A program made the position numbers and the translations under genes. The notes beneath the pieces are model-generated. The model was not told where the DNA came from. It saw only the letters and a program-made list of their open reading frames with translations, and searched no databases. Shown here one piece after another: positions 36,267 through 43,689 of a stretch of 64,000 bases of DNA (positions are counted from its first letter, which is position 1; each line of letters begins with the position of its first letter). Source of the DNA: CAWAQA01 sp963784065 (GTDB lineage Bacteria > Acidobacteriota > Vicinamibacteria > Vicinamibacterales > UBA2999); contig CAWAQA010000002.1 in the NCBI GenBank assembly GCA_963784065.1, forward strand, positions 1-64,000, written 5' to 3'.

Positions 36267-36294
36267 GCAGTGCTCCCTGGCAAGGAGAGGAGAC

Positions 36295-36798
36295 CTAGGC
36301 CTGCGTTTGACAAATCTGCGCCCACTTCTCGACGGTGTTGTCGCCGATGATCGTCTGGACCAGCAGCACGCCGGGCTTGCCGGAGTTCCGGAACTGGTAG
36401 GCGGCGCCCGCCGGCAACAGGGCCTGGTGGCCACGGCGGCATTTCACCCAGCCCATCTTCCTGCCGGCCGGCTCGGCGGCGAGCTTCATCGTGCCTTCCG
36501 AGCCCTCCTTCACGACGGGCTGGTCCGGCTTGATGTAGTGGACCTCGACCTCGCCGTCCATCACGAGGGCGGATTCGTCGTGGGCGGCGGCGAACCACGG
36601 CGACGTCCCCTCGGCGCGCAGCGCCTCGATGACATACTTCAGGTTCTTGCCTACGGCGACTTTCTCGTAGGGCCTGGAGTTCGAGGCAACCTCGAAGATG
36701 TTCGAGAACGCGTAGTTCTTCGGATTGTCGTCGATGACCTGGACGGAGCCCTTCTGGAAGTTCTCCAGCGATCCGAACTGCGTCCGCTGATTGCTCAT
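36295..36798 (-). CDS. Hydroquinone 1,2-dioxygenase small subunit
   Basis: 167 residues from ATG 36798, which has GGAG nine bases upstream; an ATG five codons earlier (36813) is possible. Reads RTQFGSLENFQKGSVQVIDDNPKNYAFSNIFEVASNSRPYEKVAVGKNLKYVIEALRAEG, then a cupin-type barrel (ALVMDGEVEVHYI, GHQALLPAGAAYQFRN). Size and neighbour fit the small (about 19 kDa) subunit, HapC/PnpC type. 28 bases upstream of the large subunit; first gene of the small-subunit, large-subunit, dehydrogenase operon. Confidence 0.85.
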   Translation of the reverse strand: MSNQRTQFGSLENFQKGSVQVIDDNPKNYAFSNIFEVASNSRPYEKVAVGKNLKYVIEALRAEGTSPWFAAAHDESALVMDGEVEVHYIKPDQPVVKEGSEGTMKLAAEPAGRKMGWVKCRRGHQALLPAGAAYQFRNSGKPGVLLVQTIIGDNTVEKWAQICQTQA

Positions 36799-36890
36799 GT
36801 GCGCGTGCTCCATGCGCCTTGGTGACGCGATGCCTGAGCGCCGGACCTCCTTCTATACGTTTTTGCGATCAAAGTCCACAGTCCGGCGCC

Positions 36891-36944
36891 CGACGAGCGA
36901 AGCCGATTGCACCGACGAGCAAAGCCGACTGCACCGACGAAGCG
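36891..36944 (+). repeat. 22-bp tandem repeat, 2.5 copies
   Basis: CGACGAGCRAAGCCGAYTGCAC at 36891-36912 and 36913-36934 (two differences), then a partial CGACGAAGCG. Between the start of the dioxygenase small-subunit gene and the end of the intradiol dioxygenase gene. Confidence 0.65.
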
Positions 36945-36968
36945 CGGCAGGATTCCGCGCGCAGCGGC

Positions 36969-37685
36969 CTACGCCGCAACGTTGATCGTGAACGTCGCCG
37001 CGTACCCGCCTGATGCGCTGCCGCTCAGTGCGGCTGTCTCCTGGGCGATGCTGTCGGCGAAGACCATGTCGCCCGAGTTCGACGTCGGGTTCAACCCGCG
37101 CGCGGCGTAGACGCCGGAGCGGTAGACGTCCGCGTTGACGCTTTCCGGGAACCCGATCTGGGTCACCTTCACCGATCGTCCGTTGACCAGCACCTCGACG
37201 TGAATGTGCGTGGCGCGCCCCTGATACCATCCGGGATAGACCGTCATGAACGTCGCGCGGCCGTTGCCATCGGTCGTCTGCATGCCACGCAGGAACGTGG
37301 ACGCGCGTCCGTCGAAGCCGCCTTGCGAGTACTGCGAGTATCGCCCTTCCGCATCGCATTGCCAGATATCGACCATCGCTCCCGACAGCGGAAGGCACGC
37401 GTTGTTGCTGTTGGCGACGGTGAGCGTCAGGGTCAGCGGCGTGCCTGCCCTGTCCTCGCGGATGTCGCTGCGAATCATGTCCGTGAGCGACGGATAGGGT
37501 CCAATCGTCTCCGACGGTGTGACGGCACAGGCGGCGCTCGGGACGCCACCCGCACCGGTAGGGCCAGCCGTTGTCGTGGCAGAGGGACTGGTCGGCGTCT
37601 CGTCTCCGCACCCGAGCGAGAACACCGCGCCGGCCACGCCCAGCGCGCCCAACGCCTCACGCCGCGTCACTTTCTTCTGTTTCAT
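36969..37685 (-). CDS. Exported intradiol ring-cleavage dioxygenase
   Basis: 238 residues from ATG 37685 with GGAGG upstream. Leader TRREALGALGVAGAVFSLGC combines a twin-arginine pair and a lipobox-like Cys 26, so it is probably an exported lipoprotein. Fe(III) ligands of intradiol enzymes are present: Tyr 116 (AEGRYSQYS), Tyr 154 (YPGWYQGR), His 160 and His 162 (ATHIHVEV). It lacks the N-terminal helical dimerisation domain of cytoplasmic catechol dioxygenases and resembles secreted intradiol enzymes thought to act on lignin- or humus-derived catechols. A long purine-rich repeat lies directly upstream. Confidence 0.85.
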   Translation of the reverse strand: MKQKKVTRREALGALGVAGAVFSLGCGDETPTSPSATTTAGPTGAGGVPSAACAVTPSETIGPYPSLTDMIRSDIREDRAGTPLTLTLTVANSNNACLPLSGAMVDIWQCDAEGRYSQYSQGGFDGRASTFLRGMQTTDGNGRATFMTVYPGWYQGRATHIHVEVLVNGRSVKVTQIGFPESVNADVYRSGVYAARGLNPTSNSGDMVFADSIAQETAALSGSASGGYAATFTINVAA

Positions 37686-37774
37686 CAATCCTCCATCCGC
37701 CCTAGTCTGCACGTGGGACGGGTCCCAGTGGGGACGCTGGAACGACAAAAGTGAGACAGAACGGTGACTTTTGA

Positions 37775-37908
37775 AAGTGGAAGAAGTGGAACAAGTGGAA
37801 GAAGTGGAAAGTGAAGTGGAAAAGTGAAGTGGAAAAGTGAAGTAGAGAAGTGGAGAAGTGGGGAAGCGCAGAAGTGGGGAAGTGGAAGAAGTGGGAAAGT
37901 GGAAGAAG
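37775..37908 (+). repeat. Purine-only short-period array (AAGTGGAAG type)
   Basis: About 130 bases almost free of C, built from GAAGTGGAA-like units with 7- to 9-nt spacing (AAGTGGAAG, AAGTGGAAC, AAGTGGAAAAGTG). Strand-asymmetric purine tract between two genes on the minus strand. No inverse partner nearby; the same unit recurs at 42084. Confidence 0.7.
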
Positions 37909-38643
37909 TCAGGCGGGCTCTTCCATTTGGGCCACGAATCTCCCAATGTCAGCGGCCACTCGGTCCGGCTCCTCCCAGTGCACGGCGTGGCCGGCTGCGT
38001 CGTAGACGACGAGCCTGGCGCCGGTGATGCCGCGGACCAGTTCGTCCTGCTCGCTGCGCGTGGCGAAGGTTTCCTTTGCGCCCCAGATCAGCAGCGTGGG
38101 GGCCGTGATTTCATGGAGGTCCTTCGAGACGTCCGCGAAGGTCAGCCCGGCAAACGCCGCTTTCCAGACATGCAGCGGCACGCGCAGGCTCTCGTCGACG
38201 GCGGTGTCGATGAGCCCCGGCGAAACGGGCGTGGCTACGGTGCTCATCTGGAACTCGCGCACGAACGTCGGGTCCACCCGGTCGCGGAACGCGGCGACCA
38301 CCGCCATGACCTCCTGCACCGCCGGGTTCACGGCCCAATTCGCCACGGCGCCGATCAGTACCAGCGCGCGCGTGCGGACCGGATAGTCGACCGCCAATCG
38401 CAGCGCGACGGCGCTGCCCATCGAATGGCCGACGATGACCGAGGACGGGATGCTGAGCGCGTCCATGAATGCATCGATGTCGCCGGCGAAGTCGGGCGCG
38501 CGATAGCCGTACGCCGGCAGGCTGGAGCCTCCGTGGCCGCGCAGCGACACGGCGTAGGCGTCCACGCCGGGCGGCAGGTGGGTCAGCATCCCCTCGAACG
38601 AGCGCCACGAGTCGGTGATCCCGTGCAGGAAAATCACCGGCAC
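37909..38643 (-). CDS. Alpha/beta-fold hydrolase, start not resolved
   Basis: From PVIFLHGITDSWRSFEGML (oxyanion HG) through VIVGHSMGSAVALRLA (nucleophile elbow G-x-S-x-G, Ser in GHSMG), a lid region and the C-terminal AAGHAVHWEEPDRVA (catalytic His). Asp expected near TLLIWGAKET or the following strand. The open frame continues about 30 codons upstream as SIGLRTGVTLEYVRHGEPAG, the usual first strands, but no ATG or GTG fits before an in-frame stop. A REP-like hairpin (38706-38721) occupies the place where the start should be. Epoxide hydrolase, esterase or C-C hydrolase roles are possible. Confidence 0.75.
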   Translation of the reverse strand: MPVIFLHGITDSWRSFEGMLTHLPPGVDAYAVSLRGHGGSSLPAYGYRAPDFAGDIDAFMDALSIPSSVIVGHSMGSAVALRLAVDYPVRTRALVLIGAVANWAVNPAVQEVMAVVAAFRDRVDPTFVREFQMSTVATPVSPGLIDTAVDESLRVPLHVWKAAFAGLTFADVSKDLHEITAPTLLIWGAKETFATRSEQDELVRGITGARLVVYDAAGHAVHWEEPDRVAADIGRFVAQMEEPA

Positions 38644-38746
38644 GCCCGCGGGCTCGCCATGGCGGACGTACTCGAGCGTGACACCGGTGCGCAGACCGAT
38701 GCTCTTCCGGCTGAAGCCGGACGCCTCAGCTGAGCGCCGGAATCAT

Positions 38747-40387
38747 TCAGTCTTCCTCCATGATGCGTGATGACGTGAGCACGAGATCGCTGCGGATCCA
38801 GGCGGCGTCGAATCGCTGCTTCACCGCAGCCGCATCCGCGTGGCGGCCCTGTGCCTCGAGACTGCGCTGCAGCCCGAACAGCGACCATCCGTTTTCACGG
38901 AACCGCTGCAGGTCTTCGCGGTAGACAGCCTCCGCGGCGCGTGCGTGGCCGCTCTCGAGCAGCACGGCGCCGAGGACCTGGCGTGGCGGGTGATGCCACA
39001 CCGGGGGCTCGTTGTACGGGATCCCGTCCTCCAGCGCCACGGCCTCCTTCAACAGGCGGACGGCCTCTTCTGACCGGCCGCGAGCGGCGGCGAGCTCGCC
39101 CTTCGCCATGCGCGACGCGATTTCCAGGCTCGTGAGCAGCGGCAGATCCTTGAACCTCGTCTTGAAAGCCTCATGGCCCATGACGACGTCGAGCTGTGCG
39201 AGCTCGGCGGCCGCGCGATCCGGGTCGCGCCGCCCGACGAACGCCAGTGCCCGCGCGTAGTGCCAGATGCCGATCGCATACGGCTCGTTGGCCGGCGGAC
39301 GCGGTTCCGTGAGCAGGTCACGCCAGCGGCCGAAGCGCGCATACGCCAGGAGCGGGGTCACGGGGAAGTCGGCCGTCCACGCCAGCGCCCCGGCGTGATG
39401 GTGCGGCACCTTGGCCGCCACCTGCCGCGCGGCATCGATCGCCGCCGCGCGCCGCCCCTCGAGCGTCGCCGCCGCCCACAGGAAGTGCAGGTTGTGCGGG
39501 TAGTAGGTCAACGGGTACAGGCCCTGCGCCTGGCACTGCGACAGGTAGTCTTCGTCGGCCGCAATCGCGCGCTCGTTCGCCTCGGCGGCGTCCTTGTAGC
39601 GGCCGACGCGGATGTAGATGTGCGCCGGCATGTGCACCATGTGTCCCGCGGCGGGCATGAGCGGGGCGAGGCGGTCCGCGCTCGGCTCCGCGCGCTCCGG
39701 CTCGTTCGACGCCTCGAGCGCGTGAATGTGATAGTGCAGCGCGCCGGCGTGATCGGGCTGGCGCGCGAGCACACGCTCGAGCGCGCCGATCGCACGCGCG
39801 GGGCCCGGCTTCGCCGATCCGTTCCTCTCCCAGTAGTCCCACGGCGAGACGTTCATGACGGCGTCCGCATAGAACGTCAGCACGTCGGCATCCTCCGGGT
39901 AGCGCGCCGCAACCTCGCGCATCGCCTCGGCGTACGCGGTGTCGAGCGCCTTGCGATCGGCGGCTGGATCGGCCGAGTAGCGTGCAGCCAGTGCCTGGAC
40001 GAGCGCGCGCTCCCGATCGGTCGCCTCTTTCACCACCACCAGCCCGCGCGCGATGGCCTCATGCGCGAGGCGTCCGTTTTCCGGCGTCATCGGCTGATTC
40101 AGGTTCGGCCCGAGCGCCATCGCCTGGCCCCAATACGCCATGGCCAGGCCCGGGTCGAGCCGCGCGGCCTCACGAAAGGCGCGCAGCGACTCCGGGTGAT
40201 TGAAGGCGTACAGCAGCCGCAGGCCCTGGTCGAAGAAACGCTGGGCGGCGGGGACCGGTGTGGTCACCGCCAGATGGATGGTGCCAAGTCCGGTGAGCTC
40301 AGGGGCGAGCGGTGTGCCGACGCTCTGCGCACGCGCAGATGCCGCGACGGCCCACAGGACGGCCACGAGAGTAAACACGCGCATCAT
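38747..40387 (-). CDS. Exported tetratricopeptide-repeat protein
   Basis: 546 uninterrupted residues with signal peptide (VFTLVAVLWAVAASARAQ). TPR-like helix pairs: RFFDQGLRLLYAFNHPESLRAFREAARLDPGLAMAYWGQAMALGPN, AIGALERVLARQPDHAGALHYHIHALEAS, GRYKDAAEANERAIAADEDY, RSEEAVRLLKEAVAL, AAEAVYREDLQRFRENGWSLFGL. HMVHMPAHIYIRVGRY is highly recurrent in this acidobacterial family. Probably a periplasmic scaffold; no enzyme domain. Far from its neighbours in function, and transcribed alone. Confidence 0.8.
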   Translation of the reverse strand: MMRVFTLVAVLWAVAASARAQSVGTPLAPELTGLGTIHLAVTTPVPAAQRFFDQGLRLLYAFNHPESLRAFREAARLDPGLAMAYWGQAMALGPNLNQPMTPENGRLAHEAIARGLVVVKEATDRERALVQALAARYSADPAADRKALDTAYAEAMREVAARYPEDADVLTFYADAVMNVSPWDYWERNGSAKPGPARAIGALERVLARQPDHAGALHYHIHALEASNEPERAEPSADRLAPLMPAAGHMVHMPAHIYIRVGRYKDAAEANERAIAADEDYLSQCQAQGLYPLTYYPHNLHFLWAAATLEGRRAAAIDAARQVAAKVPHHHAGALAWTADFPVTPLLAYARFGRWRDLLTEPRPPANEPYAIGIWHYARALAFVGRRDPDRAAAELAQLDVVMGHEAFKTRFKDLPLLTSLEIASRMAKGELAAARGRSEEAVRLLKEAVALEDGIPYNEPPVWHHPPRQVLGAVLLESGHARAAEAVYREDLQRFRENGWSLFGLQRSLEAQGRHADAAAVKQRFDAAWIRSDLVLTSSRIMEED

Positions 40388-40504
40388 GAACCTCGCTCAA
40401 TTCCTGGTTCGTGCTTCGCAGGCGCCGGCTCCAGCCGGACCGCGACGACACCTCGCGATGTCTGTCCCTGGCTGAAGTGGAAGCCACAGTGCCGCGCAGC
40501 TGCG

Positions 40505-40525
40505 CTGGCTTCCGGCTTCAGCCGG
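40505..40525 (+). repeat. REP-like hairpin in 250-base spacer
   Basis: CTGGCTTCCGGC-TTCA-GCCGGCAG; a second weaker copy CCGGC-TCCA-GCCGG lies near 40430. The spacer 40388-40636 separates the TPR gene start from the end of the sigma-54 regulator; no gene seen in it. Confidence 0.55.
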
Positions 40526-40636
40526 CAGATCCTCAGCGACACTCGTGCCGGGGTCGATCAGGCGGTTTTGTTAGGTAATTGCGGAGAGCGGCGGCCTCAG
40601 CTGCCGATATATCGGTACGATGCCGACATATCCTCA

Positions 40637-42070
40637 TCACGGGCGTGGGGATTCGATGCCGAGCTTCTTCATCCGGGACCAGATGGTCGAACGGCGCATC
40701 CCAAGGAGGCGGGCCGCGCCGTTGGGCCCTGCCAGCACGCCGCGCGTCTGCTCCAGCGCGCGCAGGATGTGCTGGCGTTCGACGTCCCTCAGCGTCAGGA
40801 ACGAGGCCGGCGGCGCGGGCTGACGGGCGAGCGTGCCGAGATGTTGCTCGAGGATGGCCGGTCCGTCGCAGAGGATCACGGCGCGTTCGAGCACGTTGGC
40901 GAGCTCGCGGACGTTGCCGGGCCAGGGATACGCGGTGAGCTGGCGCATCGCCTCGACGCCGATCTGCCGCGCCGGCTTGCCCATGCGCCGTGCGAACTCG
41001 AGCACGAAGTGGCGCGCCAGCGGCGGCACGTCCGCCTGGCGCTCGCGCAGCGGCGGCACCTGGATCGGAAAGATGTTCAGCCGGTAGAACAGGTCCTCGC
41101 GGAAGGCGCCGCGCCGCACCGCGTCGTGCAGATCGCGGTTCGTGGCGGCAATCACGCGCACGTTGACCTGGGTGGGCCGCGTCGCGCCTACCGGCTCGAA
41201 CTCCCGTTCCTGGAGGACGCGCAGCAGCTTCACCTGCATGTCGAGCGGCAGCTCTCCGATCTCGTCGAGGAAAATGGTGCCGTTGTGCGCGAGCGCGAAC
41301 CGACCCGGCTTGCGCTGGATCGCACCGGTGAACGCGCCCTTCTCGTGACCGAAGAGCTCGCTTTCGGCGAGCGCCGCGGGAATGGCGCCGCAGTTCACCT
41401 TGATCATGACCGCGTCGCGGCGGCGGCTGCGCGTGTGGATGGCGCGCGCGATCAGCTCCTTGCCGGTGCCCGTCTCGCCGAACACGAGCACCGTGGCGTC
41501 GGTCGCGGCGACCATCTCGATGTCGCGGAACACGCGCTGCATCACGTCGGCGCCGCCGATGATCTCGCCGAAATTGCGCTCGGTCTTCAGCTCCTCCTGC
41601 AGATAGACGTTCCGCCGCTCGAGCTCCTCGGCGTGACGTTCGATGATCTGCCGCAGCCGCAGCTGCTCGGTCACGTCACGCTGGATGCCGAAGTGACCGG
41701 TGATGCGCCCGGTCTCGTCGTAGAAACAGAGGTAGTCCCCCTCGATACGAATCGGCACGCCGTCGGCGCGGCGCTCGTCGGTCTCGACGTGCAGCCGGCC
41801 GCGGTCGAAGAACTCGCGCCAGACACGCCGCCCGTACGCGAGGTCGTGACGGAACAGATCCGCGGGCGTGGTACCCAGGAACTGCTCGCGCGAGACCCCG
41901 TACTGGGCGAGCATCGCGTCGTTCACCTTCGTGACCCGCTGGTGCGCGAACACGTAGTCGAGCACGGCGTCCTTGTCCACGCCGTCGTCCCACCGGACCG
42001 GCTCGTCCAGCATCATGAAGAAGAAGCCGTCGAGCGATTGCGAGAAGAAGACCTCGAGGCGATCGTCCAT
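40637..42070 (-). CDS. Sigma-54-dependent transcriptional activator with PAS domain
   Basis: 477 residues. PAS domain about 10-135 (WDDGVDKDAVLDYVFAHQRV to GRITGHFGIQRDVTE), a coiled-coil linker, then AAA+ domain 168-400 with Walker A GETGTGKE (198-205), GAFTGA sigma-54 contact loop (245-250), Walker B IFLDEIGELP and the arginine-finger region. A Fis-type HTH closes the protein (LARLLGMRRSTIWSRMKKLGI replaced here by AARLLGMRRSTIWSRMKKLG). All motifs needed for sigma-54 activation are intact. It lies between the hydroquinone genes and the hydroxyquinol dioxygenase, so it may sense a phenolic ligand or redox state; that link is inference. Confidence 0.92.
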   Translation of the reverse strand: MDDRLEVFFSQSLDGFFFMMLDEPVRWDDGVDKDAVLDYVFAHQRVTKVNDAMLAQYGVSREQFLGTTPADLFRHDLAYGRRVWREFFDRGRLHVETDERRADGVPIRIEGDYLCFYDETGRITGHFGIQRDVTEQLRLRQIIERHAEELERRNVYLQEELKTERNFGEIIGGADVMQRVFRDIEMVAATDATVLVFGETGTGKELIARAIHTRSRRRDAVMIKVNCGAIPAALAESELFGHEKGAFTGAIQRKPGRFALAHNGTIFLDEIGELPLDMQVKLLRVLQEREFEPVGATRPTQVNVRVIAATNRDLHDAVRRGAFREDLFYRLNIFPIQVPPLRERQADVPPLARHFVLEFARRMGKPARQIGVEAMRQLTAYPWPGNVRELANVLERAVILCDGPAILEQHLGTLARQPAPPASFLTLRDVERQHILRALEQTRGVLAGPNGAARLLGMRRSTIWSRMKKLGIESPRP

Positions 42071-42083
42071 GTTCGATACTTAC

Positions 42084-42302
42084 AAGTGGAAAAAGTGGAA
42101 GAAGTGGAAGAAGTGAAGTGACGGAAGTCACGGAAGTGACGGAGCTGAAGTCACGGGGCACAAGTGAGGATGGACTCGGCACGCGCGCAGCGCATATGCC
42201 TCGAGTCACCCGGCCACTTCTCTACTTGTTCGACGTCCCCCACTTCTTCCCTTTCCACTTCACTTCTTCCACTTTTCCACTTCTTCCACTTCTTCCACTT
42301 GC
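42084..42302 (+). repeat. Inverted 9-nt arrays (AAGTGGAAG / CTTCCACTT)
   Basis: Left: AAGTGGAAA, AAGTGGAAG, AAGTGGAAG (42084-42110), followed by a second 9-nt array built on GACGGAAGT (about 42120-42155). Right: TTCTTCCAC units at 42241-42302, the reverse complement of the left array. About 85 bases between the arrays. Occupies nearly the whole spacer between the sigma-54 activator and hydroxyquinol dioxygenase genes. Confidence 0.75.
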
Positions 42303-42311
42303 TTCCCGCCT

Positions 42312-43196
42312 CTACCTCGGTTTAAGTACAAAGTCGTACTCCGCCGTCACGAATGCCGTGTCCATTCCGAACGTCCGGCCCGCCTCGTCGTCCGGGGTGT
42401 GCTGCTCGAAGTCGACGATGAGCGAGTCCTTGACGCCGAAGACGGCATCGGACTTCAAGTACGGATCGACCGAGTCGAAGATGTGCGTCGTGACCGGCTC
42501 GTAGCCTTCCGCCGACACGACGAAATGCACGTGTGCCGGCCGCCACGGGTGACGGTTCGTCGCCCGCAGCATCTCCCCGACGGGACCGTCGGTCGGGATC
42601 TGGTAGTGCACGGGTCGGGTCGTCTTCACCGTGAAGCGGCCGTCCTGGCCCGTGCGGAACTTGCCACGCATCTGCAGCTGCTCGTGATTGGGAAGCTGCG
42701 AGTCGTAGAACCCGTCGGAGTTCGCCTGCCACACGTCGAGCACGGCGTTGCCGATCGGCCGGCCGGATGCGTCGAGCACGCGCCCGTGCACGACGGCTGG
42801 AGTGCCTTTGGCGGCCGGTCCCGCGATGTCACCCCCTTGCGCCATCTCCGGCGCGCCGGGCCGGTGGAACGGGCCGAAGACCGTGGATTCGGTTGCCCCC
42901 GCGGGTTTGCGATGGCTGATCAGGTCCACCACCATCGACACGCCCATCGTGTCCGAGAGCAGGATGAACTCCTGGCGGATGTCGTTGCATTTCTGGCCGG
43001 TCGCGGTGAGGAAGGTGATGGCCTCGAACCACTCGGCTTCGGTGAGCTGCACGTCCTTCAGGAAGCCGTGCAGATGGCGAACCAGGCTCAGCATGATCTC
43101 GCGCAGCCGCGGGTCGGGCGTCCCTTCGAAGCGGCGCAGCGTTTCGTTCGTGATGTCGTCTTCGGTGGTGGTCGTCGGCGCCTTGGTCATCGCCAT
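42312..43196 (-). CDS. Hydroxyquinol 1,2-dioxygenase
   Basis: 294 residues from ATG 43196 (GGAG upstream). N-terminal helical dimerisation domain (LREIMLSLVRHLHGFLKDVQLTEAEWFEAITFLT) then the beta-sandwich with Fe(III) ligands Tyr 164, Tyr 198, His 222 and His 224, the same spacing as characterised hydroxyquinol dioxygenases. LLSDTMGVSMVVDLI and TESTVFGPFHRPGAP are hallmarks of the hydroxyquinol/chlorocatechol branch. Converts benzene-1,2,4-triol to maleylacetate. Maleylacetate reductase is encoded 10 kb away and a 3-oxoadipyl-CoA-type thiolase nearby. Cytoplasmic; no leader. Confidence 0.9.
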   Translation of the reverse strand: MAMTKAPTTTTEDDITNETLRRFEGTPDPRLREIMLSLVRHLHGFLKDVQLTEAEWFEAITFLTATGQKCNDIRQEFILLSDTMGVSMVVDLISHRKPAGATESTVFGPFHRPGAPEMAQGGDIAGPAAKGTPAVVHGRVLDASGRPIGNAVLDVWQANSDGFYDSQLPNHEQLQMRGKFRTGQDGRFTVKTTRPVHYQIPTDGPVGEMLRATNRHPWRPAHVHFVVSAEGYEPVTTHIFDSVDPYLKSDAVFGVKDSLIVDFEQHTPDDEAGRTFGMDTAFVTAEYDFVLKPR

Positions 43197-43321
43197 CTGA
43201 TCTCTCCGTGCCGGGCGCAAAAGCACCGGCCTGCCGCGCGTGATGTTCGGCCGGAATTATACTGCCTGGATTGTGACCGCACAGGAGGGCCGCGTCGTGG
43301 ACGGCCAGTCGCCACAGGTGC

Positions 43322-43645
43322 CCCGCCTTCATCGGGCGCTACACCGAGCGGATCATCAACATCCACCATTCGTTCCTGCCGGCGTTCGTCGGCGCCAACC
43401 CGTACCGGCAGGCGTTCGAGCGCGGCGTCAAGATCATCGGCGCGACCGCGCACTTCGTCACCGACGCGCTCGACGAGGGCCCGATCATCGCGCAGTCGAT
43501 CGTGCCGATCGACCACAGCTACCGGCCCGAGGAGATGGCGCGCGCGGGACGCGATGTCGAGAAGATCGTGCTCGCCAAGGCGCTGAAGCTGGTGTTCGAG
43601 GACCGGGTGTTCCTCAGCGGCAACCGGACCATCGTCTTCGACTGA
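43322..43645 (+). pseudogene. purU: 3' remnant of formyltetrahydrofolate deformylase (purU)
   Basis: Reads CPAFIGRYTERIINIHHSFLPAFVGANPYRQAFERGVKIIGATAHFVTDALDEGPIIAQ to SGNRTIVFD, the C-terminal 105 or so residues of PurU, including the catalytic HHSFLPAF region and the Asp of the formyl-transfer domain. The ACT domain and the first half of the catalytic domain are absent. Upstream is a different short open frame starting VTAQEGR, so most of the gene was lost by deletion, or by an assembly error. Intact PurU is about 285 residues. Confidence 0.7.
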
Positions 43646-43689
43646 TCGCCGATGCTCCGATCATCGCTCGGCGTTCATCGATGCACGTC

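Noticed and set aside
36891..36944. CRISPR-like repeat
   Set aside because: Copies are directly adjacent with no spacers, and no cas genes are nearby.
37686..37946. Longer N-terminus for the exported intradiol dioxygenase
   Set aside because: The extension translates the purine-rich repeat into Ser/Thr/Phe low complexity; the internal ATG has GGAGG and a clear export leader.
39173..42121. 982-codon plus-strand open frame across the TPR and sigma-54 genes
   Set aside because: Crosses two well-supported minus-strand genes and has no recognisable domain; shadow of codon bias.
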